Assembly (NCBI RefSeq): GCF_016793485.1
Contig: NZ_JAEULZ010000020.1
Location: forward strand, 1-48,620
Source: Mesorhizobium sp.
GTDB taxonomy: Bacteria > Pseudomonadota > Alphaproteobacteria > Rhizobiales > Rhizobiaceae
Direction: 5' to 3'
DNA: 48,620 nucleotides
Shown: positions 8,547-17,032 of the stretch, piece by piece
Numbering within the stretch: position 1 is the stretch's first letter
Layout: every line of letters begins with the position of its first letter
Notes under the pieces: model-generated
Seen by the model: only the letters and a program-made list of their open reading frames with translations
Told to the model about the DNA's origin: nothing
Database searches by the model: none
Made by a program: the position numbers and the translations under genes

Positions 8547-8950
8547 CACAGAATTCCGATCAAGGTTGCTGTAGCGACACCCGCGCCCAGGAACGTGAAG
8601 GTTGCGGCGATGGAGCGTTTCGACAATCGCGCCAGCCCAAGTATGCCGTGGCCCGAGGTGCAGCCAGACCCCATGCGCGTGCCTATGCCGACGAACAGCC
8701 CGGCGGCCAGGATTGCAGGCCATGAGGCCGCGATCGTGACGGACGGAAAACTGCCATAAGCGGCTGCGTACAGGACCGGGCCAAGTAGCAACCCAATGAT
8801 GAAAGCTGCGTTGGCCGCCAGTTGGTGGCCCGCCAGCAAGCGACCGACAATCCCGCTAATGCCGGCGATGCGGCCATTGACGAGCAACAGCAACAAAGCC
8901 GAGACACCAAGCAGCATACCGCCGATGAGAGAAGGCCAGTAAGGGGTCAT
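8546..8950 (-). CDS. YeeE/YedE-type sulfur transport half-protein (first half)
   Basis: A 134-residue membrane protein with four hydrophobic segments, the partner half of the downstream gene. It contains the family motif GIGTRMGSGCTSGHG near residue 95, with the conserved Cys, and an N-terminal helix pair. Such split pairs are found in proteobacterial sulfide or thiosulfate loci, often beside BigR-type ArsR regulators and persulfide dioxygenase genes; neither is next to it here. The two cistrons overlap by one base. The 213 bases between its ATG and the divergent amidase hold both promoters, but no clear operator stands out. Confidence 0.88.
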   Translation of the reverse strand: MTPYWPSLIGGMLLGVSALLLLLVNGRIAGISGIVGRLLAGHQLAANAAFIIGLLLGPVLYAAAYGSFPSVTIAASWPAILAAGLFVGIGTRMGSGCTSGHGILGLARLSKRSIAATFTFLGAGVATATLIGIL

Positions 8951-9163
8951 GTTTGATCCTCGCAGAAGATGGAATGGCGAGCCGCTATGAGCGGCGCGGT
9001 TCTCTTTTCAGTCAAGCAACAGAATATCTCTTTATGGTCGTGAGGCGCACGCAACGCATCGATTTGCTGTGGGCTCGATGTCACGCCGCTCCAACGCCTG
9101 TCGGACTTGAAAACACGTCAGATGTCGAACAATGTCCTGCCGATCGTATCGGGAAATTGAACG

Positions 9164-10372
9164 ATGAGTCTGCAAACGCGCGACGCGCTGAACGCCTTCC
9201 TCGACCATCCGGAGGTGGCGGTCGAAAATGCGAAGAATGGGACGCTGGCAGGGCTGACTCTCGGCGTGAAGGACATCTTCGACGTCAAGGGCTACGTGTC
9301 CGGGTGGGGGAATCCTGACCGCTACGCAGAAGCGCAGCCGGCCACGACCACCGCCTCTGCCGTTCAGCGTTTGCTCGATGCGGGCGCCCGTTTCATCGGC
9401 AAGACGCAAACGGAAGAACTCGCCTTCTCGATGATCGGGCAGAACGTGCACCTTCCGCACCCGGTCAATCCTGCCGCGCCTGACCGCATCACCGGCGGTT
9501 CGTCATCGGGGTCGGCCGCTGCCGTGGCAGGCGGACTGGTCGATATCGGTACAGGCTCCGATACCGGCGGGTCGGTGCGAGCGCCTGCCAGCTTTTGCGG
9601 ACTGATCGGACTGCGCACCACCCACGGCTTGATCCCGCTGGACCATACGATGCCTTTGGCTTCGTCGTTCGACACGTTCGGCTGGTTCGCGAAGGACATG
9701 GACACGTACGAAAAGGTCGGGCGGGTCGTTATAGGTAAAACCGCCGCCTCCGCTCTGGACAATGCCGACAGGAAACCGCGTCTCATTTCCCTGCCAGCGC
9801 TTGATGAACTCCTGTCGGGGCCACCCGAGGCTACAGCCTATGGACGTATGCGACGTCAGGTCGAAAGCGTTCTCGGTCCGATACGCGCAGCCAAGCAGCC
9901 GCCTTTCGGCATCGACGAACTCTACTGGGCGACGCGCAGGCTCCAGGCACATGAGGCATGGGCAGCGCATGGCGAATGGATATCAGTTGCCGGCAGGCGG
10001 ATCGGCAGTGCGATCTACGAACGCTTCGCTTTCGGAAAGACAGTAACCCCCGAACAGGTAGCGACCGACACGCGCTTCAGGACGATGTTCGGTGCAGCCC
10101 TCGGCGAACTGCTTGGCGACGACGGTGTGCTGGTGTTGCCGACCGTGCCCTGCGCCGCCCCGCGAAGTGCAAGCCCCCCCGAAGAGATGGGCGCTTTCCG
10201 GGAGCGTGCGATCAGGCTTCTCTGTTGGTCCGGGCTCTCCGGATTCCCGCAGATCAGCCTGCCGCTGGGTTCTGTTGACGGCGCACCGTTCGGCGTCTCT
10301 TTGCTGGGACCGGAAGGAAGCGATCTTGCGTTGATCAGGCTGGGGCGGCGGATTCTGGAAAAGAGGGCCTGA
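9164..10372 (+). CDS. Amidase signature family hydrolase
   Basis: A 402-residue amidase-signature enzyme that hydrolyses carboxamides using a Ser-cisSer-Lys triad. The lysine is K36 (in GVKDIFDV), the cis-serine S113 (in GGSSSGSAAA) and the nucleophile S137 (in GSDTGGSVR), with the usual 24-residue spacing between the two serines. At ~400 residues it is shorter than most members (450-500), like plant indole-3-acetamide hydrolase AMI1. The missing length lies in the C-terminal half. A LysR gene follows three bases later on the same strand, so both probably share a transcript. Substrate unknown. Confidence 0.92.
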   Translation: MSLQTRDALNAFLDHPEVAVENAKNGTLAGLTLGVKDIFDVKGYVSGWGNPDRYAEAQPATTTASAVQRLLDAGARFIGKTQTEELAFSMIGQNVHLPHPVNPAAPDRITGGSSSGSAAAVAGGLVDIGTGSDTGGSVRAPASFCGLIGLRTTHGLIPLDHTMPLASSFDTFGWFAKDMDTYEKVGRVVIGKTAASALDNADRKPRLISLPALDELLSGPPEATAYGRMRRQVESVLGPIRAAKQPPFGIDELYWATRRLQAHEAWAAHGEWISVAGRRIGSAIYERFAFGKTVTPEQVATDTRFRTMFGAALGELLGDDGVLVLPTVPCAAPRSASPPEEMGAFRERAIRLLCWSGLSGFPQISLPLGSVDGAPFGVSLLGPEGSDLALIRLGRRILEKRA

Positions 10373-10375
10373 GCC

Positions 10376-11278
10376 ATGGACACGTTGACACGCATGCGCG
10401 CCTTTATCGATGTGGTGGAAGCCGAAGGCTTTTCGGCTGCAGCGCGCAAGATCGGTCGCTCGAAGGCCCTGCTGTCGAAATATGTGCGCGAGTTGGAGGA
10501 CGAACTCGGCGCGTTGCTGCTCAATCGCACGACACGGCAATTCTCCCTGACCGAAGCCGGACACACCTATTACAAGCGCGCATCCGAGATCGTGCGCGAG
10601 GTCGACAGTCTTGCCGACGCCGTCCGGGAATCATCAGGCGATGTGCGCGGCAGGATCAAGCTTTCGGCGCCCAGAACCTTCGCGGATGCACCGATCGGGC
10701 AATCGCTTATCGACTTCGCGGTCGCCCATCCAGAGATTGTGCTCGAGGTCAATCTCGACGACCGGTTTGTCGATCTGGTGGAGGAAGGTTTCGACCTCGC
10801 CGTACGCATCACCCGATTGGAAAATTCTTCTCTGATCGCAAGACGGCTGCTGCCCTTTACCACCCGCATCTGCGCTTCCCCCGAAGCGATCGAGAAATAC
10901 GGGGCGCCTGAGCGACCGCAGGATCTTTCCAGCAGGCCATGCGTAATAGACACCAACGGTCGCTGGCTCTCAAACTGGCCGTTCGTCGGCGAAAACGGCC
11001 AGATGTTTACGGTTTCCGTGACCGGCAGGATTGAGGTCAACAGCCCTATGGCGACGCGTGCCGCGGCGATCTCGGGTCTCGGCTGGGCGGTCTTGCCCGA
11101 CTTTATCGCGGAACCGGATATCCAGAGCGGCCGGCTCGTGCCGGTGCTGGATGAATGGATCCCCAAGGGCGGCGGCATTTTCGCCGTCTACCCCCACCGG
11201 CGCTATCTGCCGGCAAAGGTAAGGGTGCTGGTCGATTTCCTTGTCCAATGGTTCAAGAAGGCCGACGGCGACCGGTGA
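10376..11278 (+). CDS. LysR-family transcriptional regulator (CrgA-like)
   Basis: A 300-residue LysR-type regulator: an N-terminal winged helix-turn-helix (residues ~18-37, GFSAAARKIGRSKALLSKYV), a linker helix, then a periplasmic-binding-like effector domain from about residue 90 with RIKLSAPRTFADAPIGQ. The sequence resembles the CrgA/AaeR group common in proteobacteria. The gene begins three bases after the amidase stop, giving an amidase-regulator order on one strand, unlike the more usual divergent arrangement. It may control the amidase operon or a remote target; effector not deducible. Confidence 0.93.
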   Translation: MDTLTRMRAFIDVVEAEGFSAAARKIGRSKALLSKYVRELEDELGALLLNRTTRQFSLTEAGHTYYKRASEIVREVDSLADAVRESSGDVRGRIKLSAPRTFADAPIGQSLIDFAVAHPEIVLEVNLDDRFVDLVEEGFDLAVRITRLENSSLIARRLLPFTTRICASPEAIEKYGAPERPQDLSSRPCVIDTNGRWLSNWPFVGENGQMFTVSVTGRIEVNSPMATRAAAISGLGWAVLPDFIAEPDIQSGRLVPVLDEWIPKGGGIFAVYPHRRYLPAKVRVLVDFLVQWFKKADGDR

Positions 11279-11321
11279 CAAGACCGGACAAATTGTGGCG
11301 GCGTCGCACTTTCGCCCGGAT

Positions 11322-11348
11322 TGTGCTAACATTACAATGCAGAGCACA
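11322..11348 (+). promoter_or_regulatory. Inverted repeat upstream of the DUF1007/NicO module, operator candidate
   Basis: TGTGCT (11322-11327) and AGCACA (11343-11348) are perfect inverted arms with a 15-base centre containing AACATTACAATG, ending 20 bases before the DUF1007 start. Position and symmetry fit a metal-responsive repressor site (Zur, NikR or Nur-like), but it does not match any consensus I can state with certainty. Confidence 0.4.
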
Positions 11349-11368
11349 GACAGGGGCCACTGCCAGGA

Positions 11369-12016
11369 ATGCGGACATCCACCACGGCCTTGGGATTGGC
11401 CACACTGCTATCCTCGGTCGGCCCGGCGCATGTCCATCCGCATGTCTTCGCTGAGGCAAGACTCGACGTCATCGTCAATCCTGACGGCACGGTGAGGTCG
11501 CTGCGGCACCTCTGGCGCTTCGACGACCTTTTTTCGTCCACCGTTCTGGTTGAATTCGACGGCAACGGCGACCTCAAGCTGGATGACACAGAACTGCAGG
11601 AGGTGTCCCAGACGGTCTACGACTCGCTGGCAGACTTTAACTATTTCCAGATGGTCACCGTAAACGGCAAGGACGTGACGATGAAACCGCCGCCGCTGCT
11701 GATGGCAAACATAGAAAACGATCAGCTCATCATCATGTTCGAATCCGAGCCGAAGGAACCGCTGCTGCTGAAGGGCAAGGTGGATTTCGGCGTCTACGAC
11801 CCGACATTCTACACCGCCATCGAATATACCGACGACCAGAACATGGCCGTGAACGGCATGCCATCCGGCTGCACGCGCTCTGTCATCCGTCCTGATCCGG
11901 ACGAAGCGATCGCCCAGAACCAGGCCTCGCTGACCGAGGATTTCTTCACCGATCCCACCGGCACCGATCTCAGCAAGATCTTCGCGACGAGGTTGGAATT
12001 GACCTGCACGTCGTAA
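11369..12016 (+). CDS. DUF1007 family periplasmic protein
   Basis: A 215-residue secreted protein. A short hydrophobic N-terminus (residues ~5-22) acts as signal peptide, followed immediately by the HPHVF motif that opens mature DUF1007 proteins and offers histidines for metal binding. The body shows the family's WRFDD and later DPTFYTAIEY-type segments. In many alphaproteobacteria DUF1007 is paired with a NicO-family permease and is thought to hand metal (zinc, nickel or cobalt) to it. The start is the only in-frame ATG after an upstream stop at 11327, though its AGGA sits too close to be a good ribosome-binding site. The partner permease starts 17 bases downstream. Confidence 0.87.
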   Translation: MRTSTTALGLATLLSSVGPAHVHPHVFAEARLDVIVNPDGTVRSLRHLWRFDDLFSSTVLVEFDGNGDLKLDDTELQEVSQTVYDSLADFNYFQMVTVNGKDVTMKPPPLLMANIENDQLIIMFESEPKEPLLLKGKVDFGVYDPTFYTAIEYTDDQNMAVNGMPSGCTRSVIRPDPDEAIAQNQASLTEDFFTDPTGTDLSKIFATRLELTCTS

Positions 12017-12033
12017 GGCCGGGCGAAGCGGAC

Positions 12034-13155
12034 ATGAAAAAGACCACGATTCGGATCGTCTTCGGCGCAATCGTGCTTGCCTATGTGGCGACACATTTCG
12101 TCGGCCACGCGCATGCGCAAAGCTCGCTCGGCATCGGGACGGCCGAAACCGCCGTGCCGTCTACCGGACTTTTTTCCGGTCTGCTGAACTGGATCAACGT
12201 ACAGCAGCAGCAATTCTACCGCGCGCTGACCGGCGCGCTGAAATCGATGCGCGAAAACAACAGCAGCCTCTTGGTGCTGGTTGGGCTCTCTTTTGCTTAT
12301 GGCGTTTTTCACGCTGCCGGCCCCGGACACGGGAAGGCCGTGATCTCCTCCTATATGCTGGCCAACGAGGTCGCGCTCAGGCGCGGCATCATGCTTTCGT
12401 TCGTTTCCGCTTTCCTGCAGGCGGCAGTGGCAATCCTGCTCATCTCACTCGTGTTCCTCTTTTTGCGCGGGACCTCCGTGAAAATGACGGACGCCACGTG
12501 GTTCCTGGAGATCGCGAGCTATCTGCTGATCACGTTGTTCGGCGCGTGGCTGCTCTGGCAGAAGTCTGCGCCAAGAGTGCGCGGCCTGTTCCGGGCGACG
12601 CCGGCCCACAGCCTATCGGCGGCGTCTACTGTAAAAGGCGGTTCCACCAGCGCATTCCGCTGCGATGACGCGGACGCTCCAGCTTATGACAGGCTCTTGC
12701 CAGGCGAGATTTGCGCGAGTTGCGGACACAGTCACGCGCTCAACCCTGCAATGCTCTCAGGCGACAATTTCAGTTGGAAGACAGCTTGGTCGGCGGTTGC
12801 GGCCGTTGGCATGCGCCCCTGCTCGGGCGCGCTGATCGTCCTGACCTTCGCGTTTCTCAACGGGCTCTGGCTAGGCGGCATTCTGTCCGTGCTCGCGATG
12901 GCGCTCGGCACGGCGATAACCGTGTCGATCCTTGCGACCATGGCCGTGACCGCCAAGAACTGGGCAGTGGCCTTCGCCGGCGACGGCCGCATGGGCAACC
13001 GTGTCCACGCCACGATCGAGATCGCCGGCGCGGCGATGGTCTTTCTCCTCGGCGCGCTGATGTTGAGCGCTACCTTGCTGCCCAGCTCCGAGGCTTACCC
13101 TGCAGGTCGGAGCAGTTCAGGACTGGTCGCGCCGGTTCTGGCTTCTGCCTCGTAG
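12034..13155 (+). CDS. NicO-family nickel/cobalt (or zinc) transporter
   Basis: A 373-residue membrane protein of the NicO/RcnA-like family. The signature GVFHAAGPGHGKAVI lies near residues 90-104, and a second conserved helix has GMRPCSGALIVL near residue 265. Between the halves is a hydrophilic, metal-binding-looking loop with ICASCGHSHALNP, carrying two Cys and two His. Six or seven hydrophobic segments are visible plus an N-terminal signal-like helix. RcnA relatives export nickel or cobalt, but DUF1007-linked members may take up or release zinc. The metal is not decided by sequence. Its 3' end overlaps a convergent small gene by 39 bases. Confidence 0.87.
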   Translation: MKKTTIRIVFGAIVLAYVATHFVGHAHAQSSLGIGTAETAVPSTGLFSGLLNWINVQQQQFYRALTGALKSMRENNSSLLVLVGLSFAYGVFHAAGPGHGKAVISSYMLANEVALRRGIMLSFVSAFLQAAVAILLISLVFLFLRGTSVKMTDATWFLEIASYLLITLFGAWLLWQKSAPRVRGLFRATPAHSLSAASTVKGGSTSAFRCDDADAPAYDRLLPGEICASCGHSHALNPAMLSGDNFSWKTAWSAVAAVGMRPCSGALIVLTFAFLNGLWLGGILSVLAMALGTAITVSILATMAVTAKNWAVAFAGDGRMGNRVHATIEIAGAAMVFLLGALMLSATLLPSSEAYPAGRSSSGLVAPVLASAS

Positions 13156-13326
13156 CCAAAAGACCCCGAAGAAGGCCAACACGAAGGCTATTGCTATAAG
13201 GGCGGCGGCGAACGTCGAGAGATTGCCGACCGCCAGCATGACGGTCGGCATATAAAATGCACCCAGCCCGAATACGGCAAGCAGGATAGCGGCGGCTATG
13301 GCGGAGTTGCGGTTCTCGGGACTCAT
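13117..13326 (-). CDS. Small two-helix membrane protein of unknown function
   Basis: A 69-residue protein with two strong hydrophobic segments (residues ~8-30 and 38-60), a positively charged C-terminus (RGRSQNRRDQS) and no recognised family. ATG at 13326. Its last 39 bases overlap the 3' end of the NicO gene on the opposite strand. Membrane-like composition in a frame opposite no other gene for most of its length argues that it is real. No function is proposed. Confidence 0.6.
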   Translation of the reverse strand: MSPENRNSAIAAAILLAVFGLGAFYMPTVMLAVGNLSTFAAALIAIAFVLAFFGVFWLRGRSQNRRDQS

Positions 13327-13348
13327 GACGTCACTCTATATCAATGCC

Positions 13349-14107
13349 TCAAAGGGCGAAGCCGCCATCGACGTTCATCACGGTACCCGTGGTGAAGGCA
13401 GCCTCATCGGAAGCGAGGTAGACGACGATCGGCGCGATCTCGGAAGCATCCGCGACACGTCCCATGGGCTGTCGCTGGACAAACATCTCAAGCGCCTTGT
13501 CCTTGCTGCCCCACTCCTTGCCGAGTGTCTCGACACGATCCTCCCATGACGGCGACCGGAAGGTTCCAGGCGCCACCGCGTTGCAACGCACGCCATCCCG
13601 GATGTAGTCCGCGGCGACGGCCTTTGTCAGGCCGATGACCGCTGCCTTGCTGGCGCCGTATGCATAGCGGTTCGGAATACCGCGCACGGATGAGGCACCC
13701 GAGGCAATGTTGACGATCGAACTGGTCTTGCCACTTTCCTTCGCACGCTTCAGCATACCCGGCAGGAAAGCCTTGATGGTTCGATGCATGGACTTGACGT
13801 TGAGGTCAAACGAAAAGTCCCAATCCTTGTCTTCGGTGGTCAAGACGGTGCCATGATGCACATAGCCGGCGACGTTCACGAGGATGTCCACCGATCCGAC
13901 TTTTGCTGCATATGCCTCGACAGCCTTCGTCGACAGAACGTCGAGCTTTGCCTTCTTGGCCTTGGCCAGCCCTTCCAGCTTCTCGCGCGACACGTCCGAG
14001 GCATAGACTGTGGCCCCCTCTGCTACAAGCGCTTCCGCGATCGCACGTCCAATACCCTGCCCTGCTGCCGTAACCACGGCGATCTTTCCCTTGAGCCTGC
14101 CAGCCAT
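13349..14107 (-). CDS. SDR-family dehydrogenase, BDH2/L-fuconate-pathway type
   Basis: A 252-residue classical short-chain dehydrogenase. The NAD-binding motif is TAAGQGIG (residues 13-20), catalytic Tyr150 and Lys154 lie in YGASK, and NVAGYVHHGTVL is diagnostic of the group containing human BDH2/DHRS6 and bacterial 2-keto-3-deoxy-L-fuconate dehydrogenases. The mid-nucleotide-domain aspartate (ASDVS) indicates NAD rather than NADP. The ATG at 14107, following CGGGAGGAA, is clearly the start; an in-frame extension upstream has no homology. There is no fucose gene cluster beside it, so the substrate could be a hydroxybutyrate or a sugar acid. Confidence 0.9.
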   Translation of the reverse strand: MAGRLKGKIAVVTAAGQGIGRAIAEALVAEGATVYASDVSREKLEGLAKAKKAKLDVLSTKAVEAYAAKVGSVDILVNVAGYVHHGTVLTTEDKDWDFSFDLNVKSMHRTIKAFLPGMLKRAKESGKTSSIVNIASGASSVRGIPNRYAYGASKAAVIGLTKAVAADYIRDGVRCNAVAPGTFRSPSWEDRVETLGKEWGSKDKALEMFVQRQPMGRVADASEIAPIVVYLASDEAAFTTGTVMNVDGGFAL

Positions 14108-14349
14108 ATTTCCTCCCGATAGTCTGTTAGTGGATATGTTGCGTCCTGCGGTCCGTGCGCGCCACGAATCTCGATTCGACGGCGCACGGTCTATGCCATG
14201 TTTTGCTGCAAGGCGCGACGTGTTGACGACGAGCATCGAGGTTCAGCGCGCGCTTCTTGTCGATGCCGGGATGCACATGGCCGAGGCCATGGTCTGTCCC
14301 GGATTGACCGGCCATTATGATCGTGTTCGTGCGCCAGACGTTGCCTCAC

Positions 14350-15030
14350 TCACGACTTTGCCCGAAACTCCTCGAGCCGCCGCCTCTGGTTTCCTCCACT
14401 ATCGAAATTCGACGGGTGAAGCCAGTTCTCGTAAGCCTCGCGCAGTTTCGGCCACTCCTTGTCGATGATGGAATACCAGGCCGTGTCGCGGCTTTCGCCC
14501 TTGATCACCATGTGCTGCCGAAACAGGCCTTCGAAGGTGAAGCCGAAGCGCTCGGCCGCCCGTTTCGAGGGTTCGTTGCGGTTGTTGCACTTCCACTCCC
14601 AGCGGCGATAGCCAAGCTCATCGAAAACGTGGCGCATGAACAGGTAGTGCGCCTCGGTCGCCGCGGGCTTTCGCTGCATCAGCGGCCCCCAGTGGATGTG
14701 GCCGATCTCGATCGCGCCGTTTGCCGGATCGATACGCAGGAAGGTCTGCCGCCCGGCCACCTTGCCGGAAGCCTTGTCGATGGCGACGAAGTAGAGCGGG
14801 TCCTCGCTGGCCTCCGCCTTGTCCAGCCATGGCTGGAATGCCTCGCGGCTTTCCGGCGTCGTCTCGCCGAGCCAGCGGAAGCGCTCGTCGGCATTTGCGA
14901 CCGTTGCCGCCTCGTAGAGACCGTCGCCGTGCCTGGCCGCCGACAACGGCTCCAGCCGGACATAGCGTCCATCGAGAACCTTTCGTTCGGGACGCGGGCG
15001 CGGCGTCCAGTTCTTCAGCTCTTCGCTCAC
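14350..15030 (-). CDS. GNAT family N-acetyltransferase (RimJ/RimL-like)
   Basis: A 226-residue protein of the RimJ/RimL-type acetyltransferase group. Evidence: RYVRLEPLSAARHGDGLYEA at the N-terminus, EIGHIHWGPLMQRKPAATEA in the acetyl-CoA region, and CNNRNEPSKRAAERFGFTFE, the family's typical C-terminal strand-helix. Start is a GTG at 15030; no better ATG lies downstream before conserved sequence. It is divergent from the aminotransferase with 81 bases between. Ribosomal-protein or antibiotic acetylation are both known in the family; no choice can be made here. Confidence 0.85.
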   Translation of the reverse strand: MSEELKNWTPRPRPERKVLDGRYVRLEPLSAARHGDGLYEAATVANADERFRWLGETTPESREAFQPWLDKAEASEDPLYFVAIDKASGKVAGRQTFLRIDPANGAIEIGHIHWGPLMQRKPAATEAHYLFMRHVFDELGYRRWEWKCNNRNEPSKRAAERFGFTFEGLFRQHMVIKGESRDTAWYSIIDKEWPKLREAYENWLHPSNFDSGGNQRRRLEEFRAKS

Positions 15031-15111
15031 GACAGCTTCACTCCGATTGACTTTGCCTCGTCAGGCTCACAGAAACACGCAGGCTGTTTTAGCGCCAGAT
15101 AGGGAGGAAAA

Positions 15112-16308
15112 ATGCTCCACACAGTCGCCGCCTTCGACCGGCTTGGAGAAGAAAACGCCTTTGCCGTGCTTGCCCGCGCCACCGCGCTGGCCGCGCAAGG
15201 GAAGGACATCATCAACCTCGGCATAGGCCAGCCCGACTTCAAGACGCCTTCCCACATCGTCGAGGCCGCTATCAAGGCGCTTAAGGACGGCCACCACGGA
15301 TATACGCCGGCGACCGGACTGCTGGCGACGCGCGAGGCGGTCGTCCGCCGCACACTCGCCATGACCGGTGTCGAGGTTTCGCCGGAAAACGTCATGATCC
15401 TGCCCGGCGGCAAGCCAACGATGTACGCGGCCATCATCATGTTCGGCGAGCCGGGCGCTGAGATCATGTATCCCGATCCCGGCTTCCCGATCTATCGCTC
15501 GATGATCGAGTTTACCGGTGCGACGCCCGTTCCGATTCCCATCCGCGAGAAGAACGGGTTTGCCTTTTCGGCGGAAGAGACGCTTGCGCTGATCACGTCG
15601 AAGACGCGGCTGGTCATCCTCAATTCGCCGGCCAATCCGACAGGCGGGGTGACGCCAAAAGCCGAAATCGACCGACTGGTGAAAGGGCTGGAAAAGCATC
15701 CCGACGTCGCCATCATGTCGGACGAGATCTACGACGTCATGACCTATGACGGCGAGAAGCACACCTCGCTGCTGAAATATCCGGAAATTCGCGACCGCCT
15801 CATCGTGCTGAATGGCTGGTCGAAGACATGGGCGATGACGGGCTGGCGCATGGGCTGGTCGATCTGGCCGAACGGCGAGAAGGGCGGCAACCTCTACGAC
15901 AAGGTGCGCAAGCTGGCGGTCAACTGCTGGTCCTGCGTCAACGCCCCAAGCCAGTTCGCCGGCATCGCCGCAATCGACGGTCCGCAGGACGAGGTCGAGA
16001 AGATGATGAAGGCCTTCGACAACCGTCGGAGGATCGTCGTCGAGGGCCTGAACGACCTGCCCGGCGTGTCATGCATCACGCCGAAGGGTGCTTTCTATGC
16101 CTTCCCGAATGTCTCGAAAACCGGTTGGAAGGCGAAGAAGCTGGCCTCTGAATTGCTGGATGGCGCTGGGGTCGCGCTGATCGGCGGCCCGGACTTCGGC
16201 ATCCTCGGCGAAGGCTATATCCGCCTGAGCTATGCGAACTCGGAGGAAAACATCCTGCGGGCGCTTGAACGGATGAAGCTGTTCCTCGAAAGCAACCGCC
16301 AAGGTTGA
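15112..16308 (+). CDS. Class I PLP-dependent aminotransferase
   Basis: A 398-residue aminotransferase of fold type I, aspartate/aromatic subgroup. Features: NLGIGQPDFKTP near residue 36, HHGYTPATGLLATREAV, NSPANPTGGV (PLP pyridine-binding region), SDEIYDVMTYDG, and NGWSKTWAMTGWRMGW, where the K is the PLP lysine. The C-terminal substrate Arg lies in EGYIRLSYAN. It has an excellent ribosome-binding site (GGAGGAAAA) before the ATG. It stands alone, divergent from a GNAT gene, so substrate is not indicated; related rhizobial enzymes act on aspartate, alanine or aromatic acids. Confidence 0.92.
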   Translation: MLHTVAAFDRLGEENAFAVLARATALAAQGKDIINLGIGQPDFKTPSHIVEAAIKALKDGHHGYTPATGLLATREAVVRRTLAMTGVEVSPENVMILPGGKPTMYAAIIMFGEPGAEIMYPDPGFPIYRSMIEFTGATPVPIPIREKNGFAFSAEETLALITSKTRLVILNSPANPTGGVTPKAEIDRLVKGLEKHPDVAIMSDEIYDVMTYDGEKHTSLLKYPEIRDRLIVLNGWSKTWAMTGWRMGWSIWPNGEKGGNLYDKVRKLAVNCWSCVNAPSQFAGIAAIDGPQDEVEKMMKAFDNRRRIVVEGLNDLPGVSCITPKGAFYAFPNVSKTGWKAKKLASELLDGAGVALIGGPDFGILGEGYIRLSYANSEENILRALERMKLFLESNRQG

Positions 16309-16337
16309 ATTCCACCGACTTCCGGGCCGTTTGAACG

Positions 16338-16919
16338 CTAACGTGGGCTTGCCAGCGTATCGTGGATTATTCCGCGCAAAAGCAGTCCTATGAACACGGT
16401 CAGGCCGGCGGCGCTCAGCACGTTGATGGAGAACAGGGTCGCATACTCCGCATCGGTATAGCTGGACAGCGGCGCGCCGTAGCGTCCGTGCAGCAGGAAG
16501 TAGGACAGGAACGCGGTGCCGATCAGAACAAAGCCGACCAGCCGCTCGGAAGGCCTGAACAGGGCGGCGGCGATAAGAGCGCACGGTATGAGGAACAGCT
16601 CCACGCCCGAGGCTGGCCCCAAAGCCTTGGCGGCAACGATCCCGTTTCCTATGCCCACCAACGGCAGCATGACCCGGCCGGCGAAAGGATGGCGGCGCGA
16701 GACGGCCGGGACCGCGGCGAAAAACGGCGTCGAGAAGAAGGTCAGCAGCGAAGGGATGAAGCGGTCGCCGACCACCGCATAGAGATAGAGCGGGTAGAAC
16801 GGCTGGTTTGAAGCGACGACGAGCGCAATCCAGTTCGACGCCCTCGCAAGAGGGTCCTCATGGTCAGCATAGCGCTCGATCCAGCGCCATGCAGCCACGA
16901 TTGGAGAGTGCAAACCCAT
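16338..16919 (-). CDS. Multi-spanning membrane protein of unknown function
   Basis: About 193 residues with four to six hydrophobic segments from residue 42 onward and a cytosolic-looking N-terminus (MGLHSPIVAAWRWIERY). I do not recognise the family. The ATG at 16919 is preferred because the protein sequence looks conserved-like from there; an upstream TTG at 16955 would add 12 residues, and neither has a strong ribosome-binding site. The 3' end lies 29 bases from the convergent aminotransferase, whose reading frame points toward it. No function is proposed. Confidence 0.7.
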   Translation of the reverse strand: MGLHSPIVAAWRWIERYADHEDPLARASNWIALVVASNQPFYPLYLYAVVGDRFIPSLLTFFSTPFFAAVPAVSRRHPFAGRVMLPLVGIGNGIVAAKALGPASGVELFLIPCALIAAALFRPSERLVGFVLIGTAFLSYFLLHGRYGAPLSSYTDAEYATLFSINVLSAAGLTVFIGLLLRGIIHDTLASPR

Positions 16920-17032
16920 GACTGCGGTTACGTTCGGGACCCGGCACCGGATCAATCCAATTGCTTGGCAAAGCCATCGTGGAACCTAGATATGGCATAC
17001 CGAGCCACCAAGCATTCCATGAGGGACAGCAC

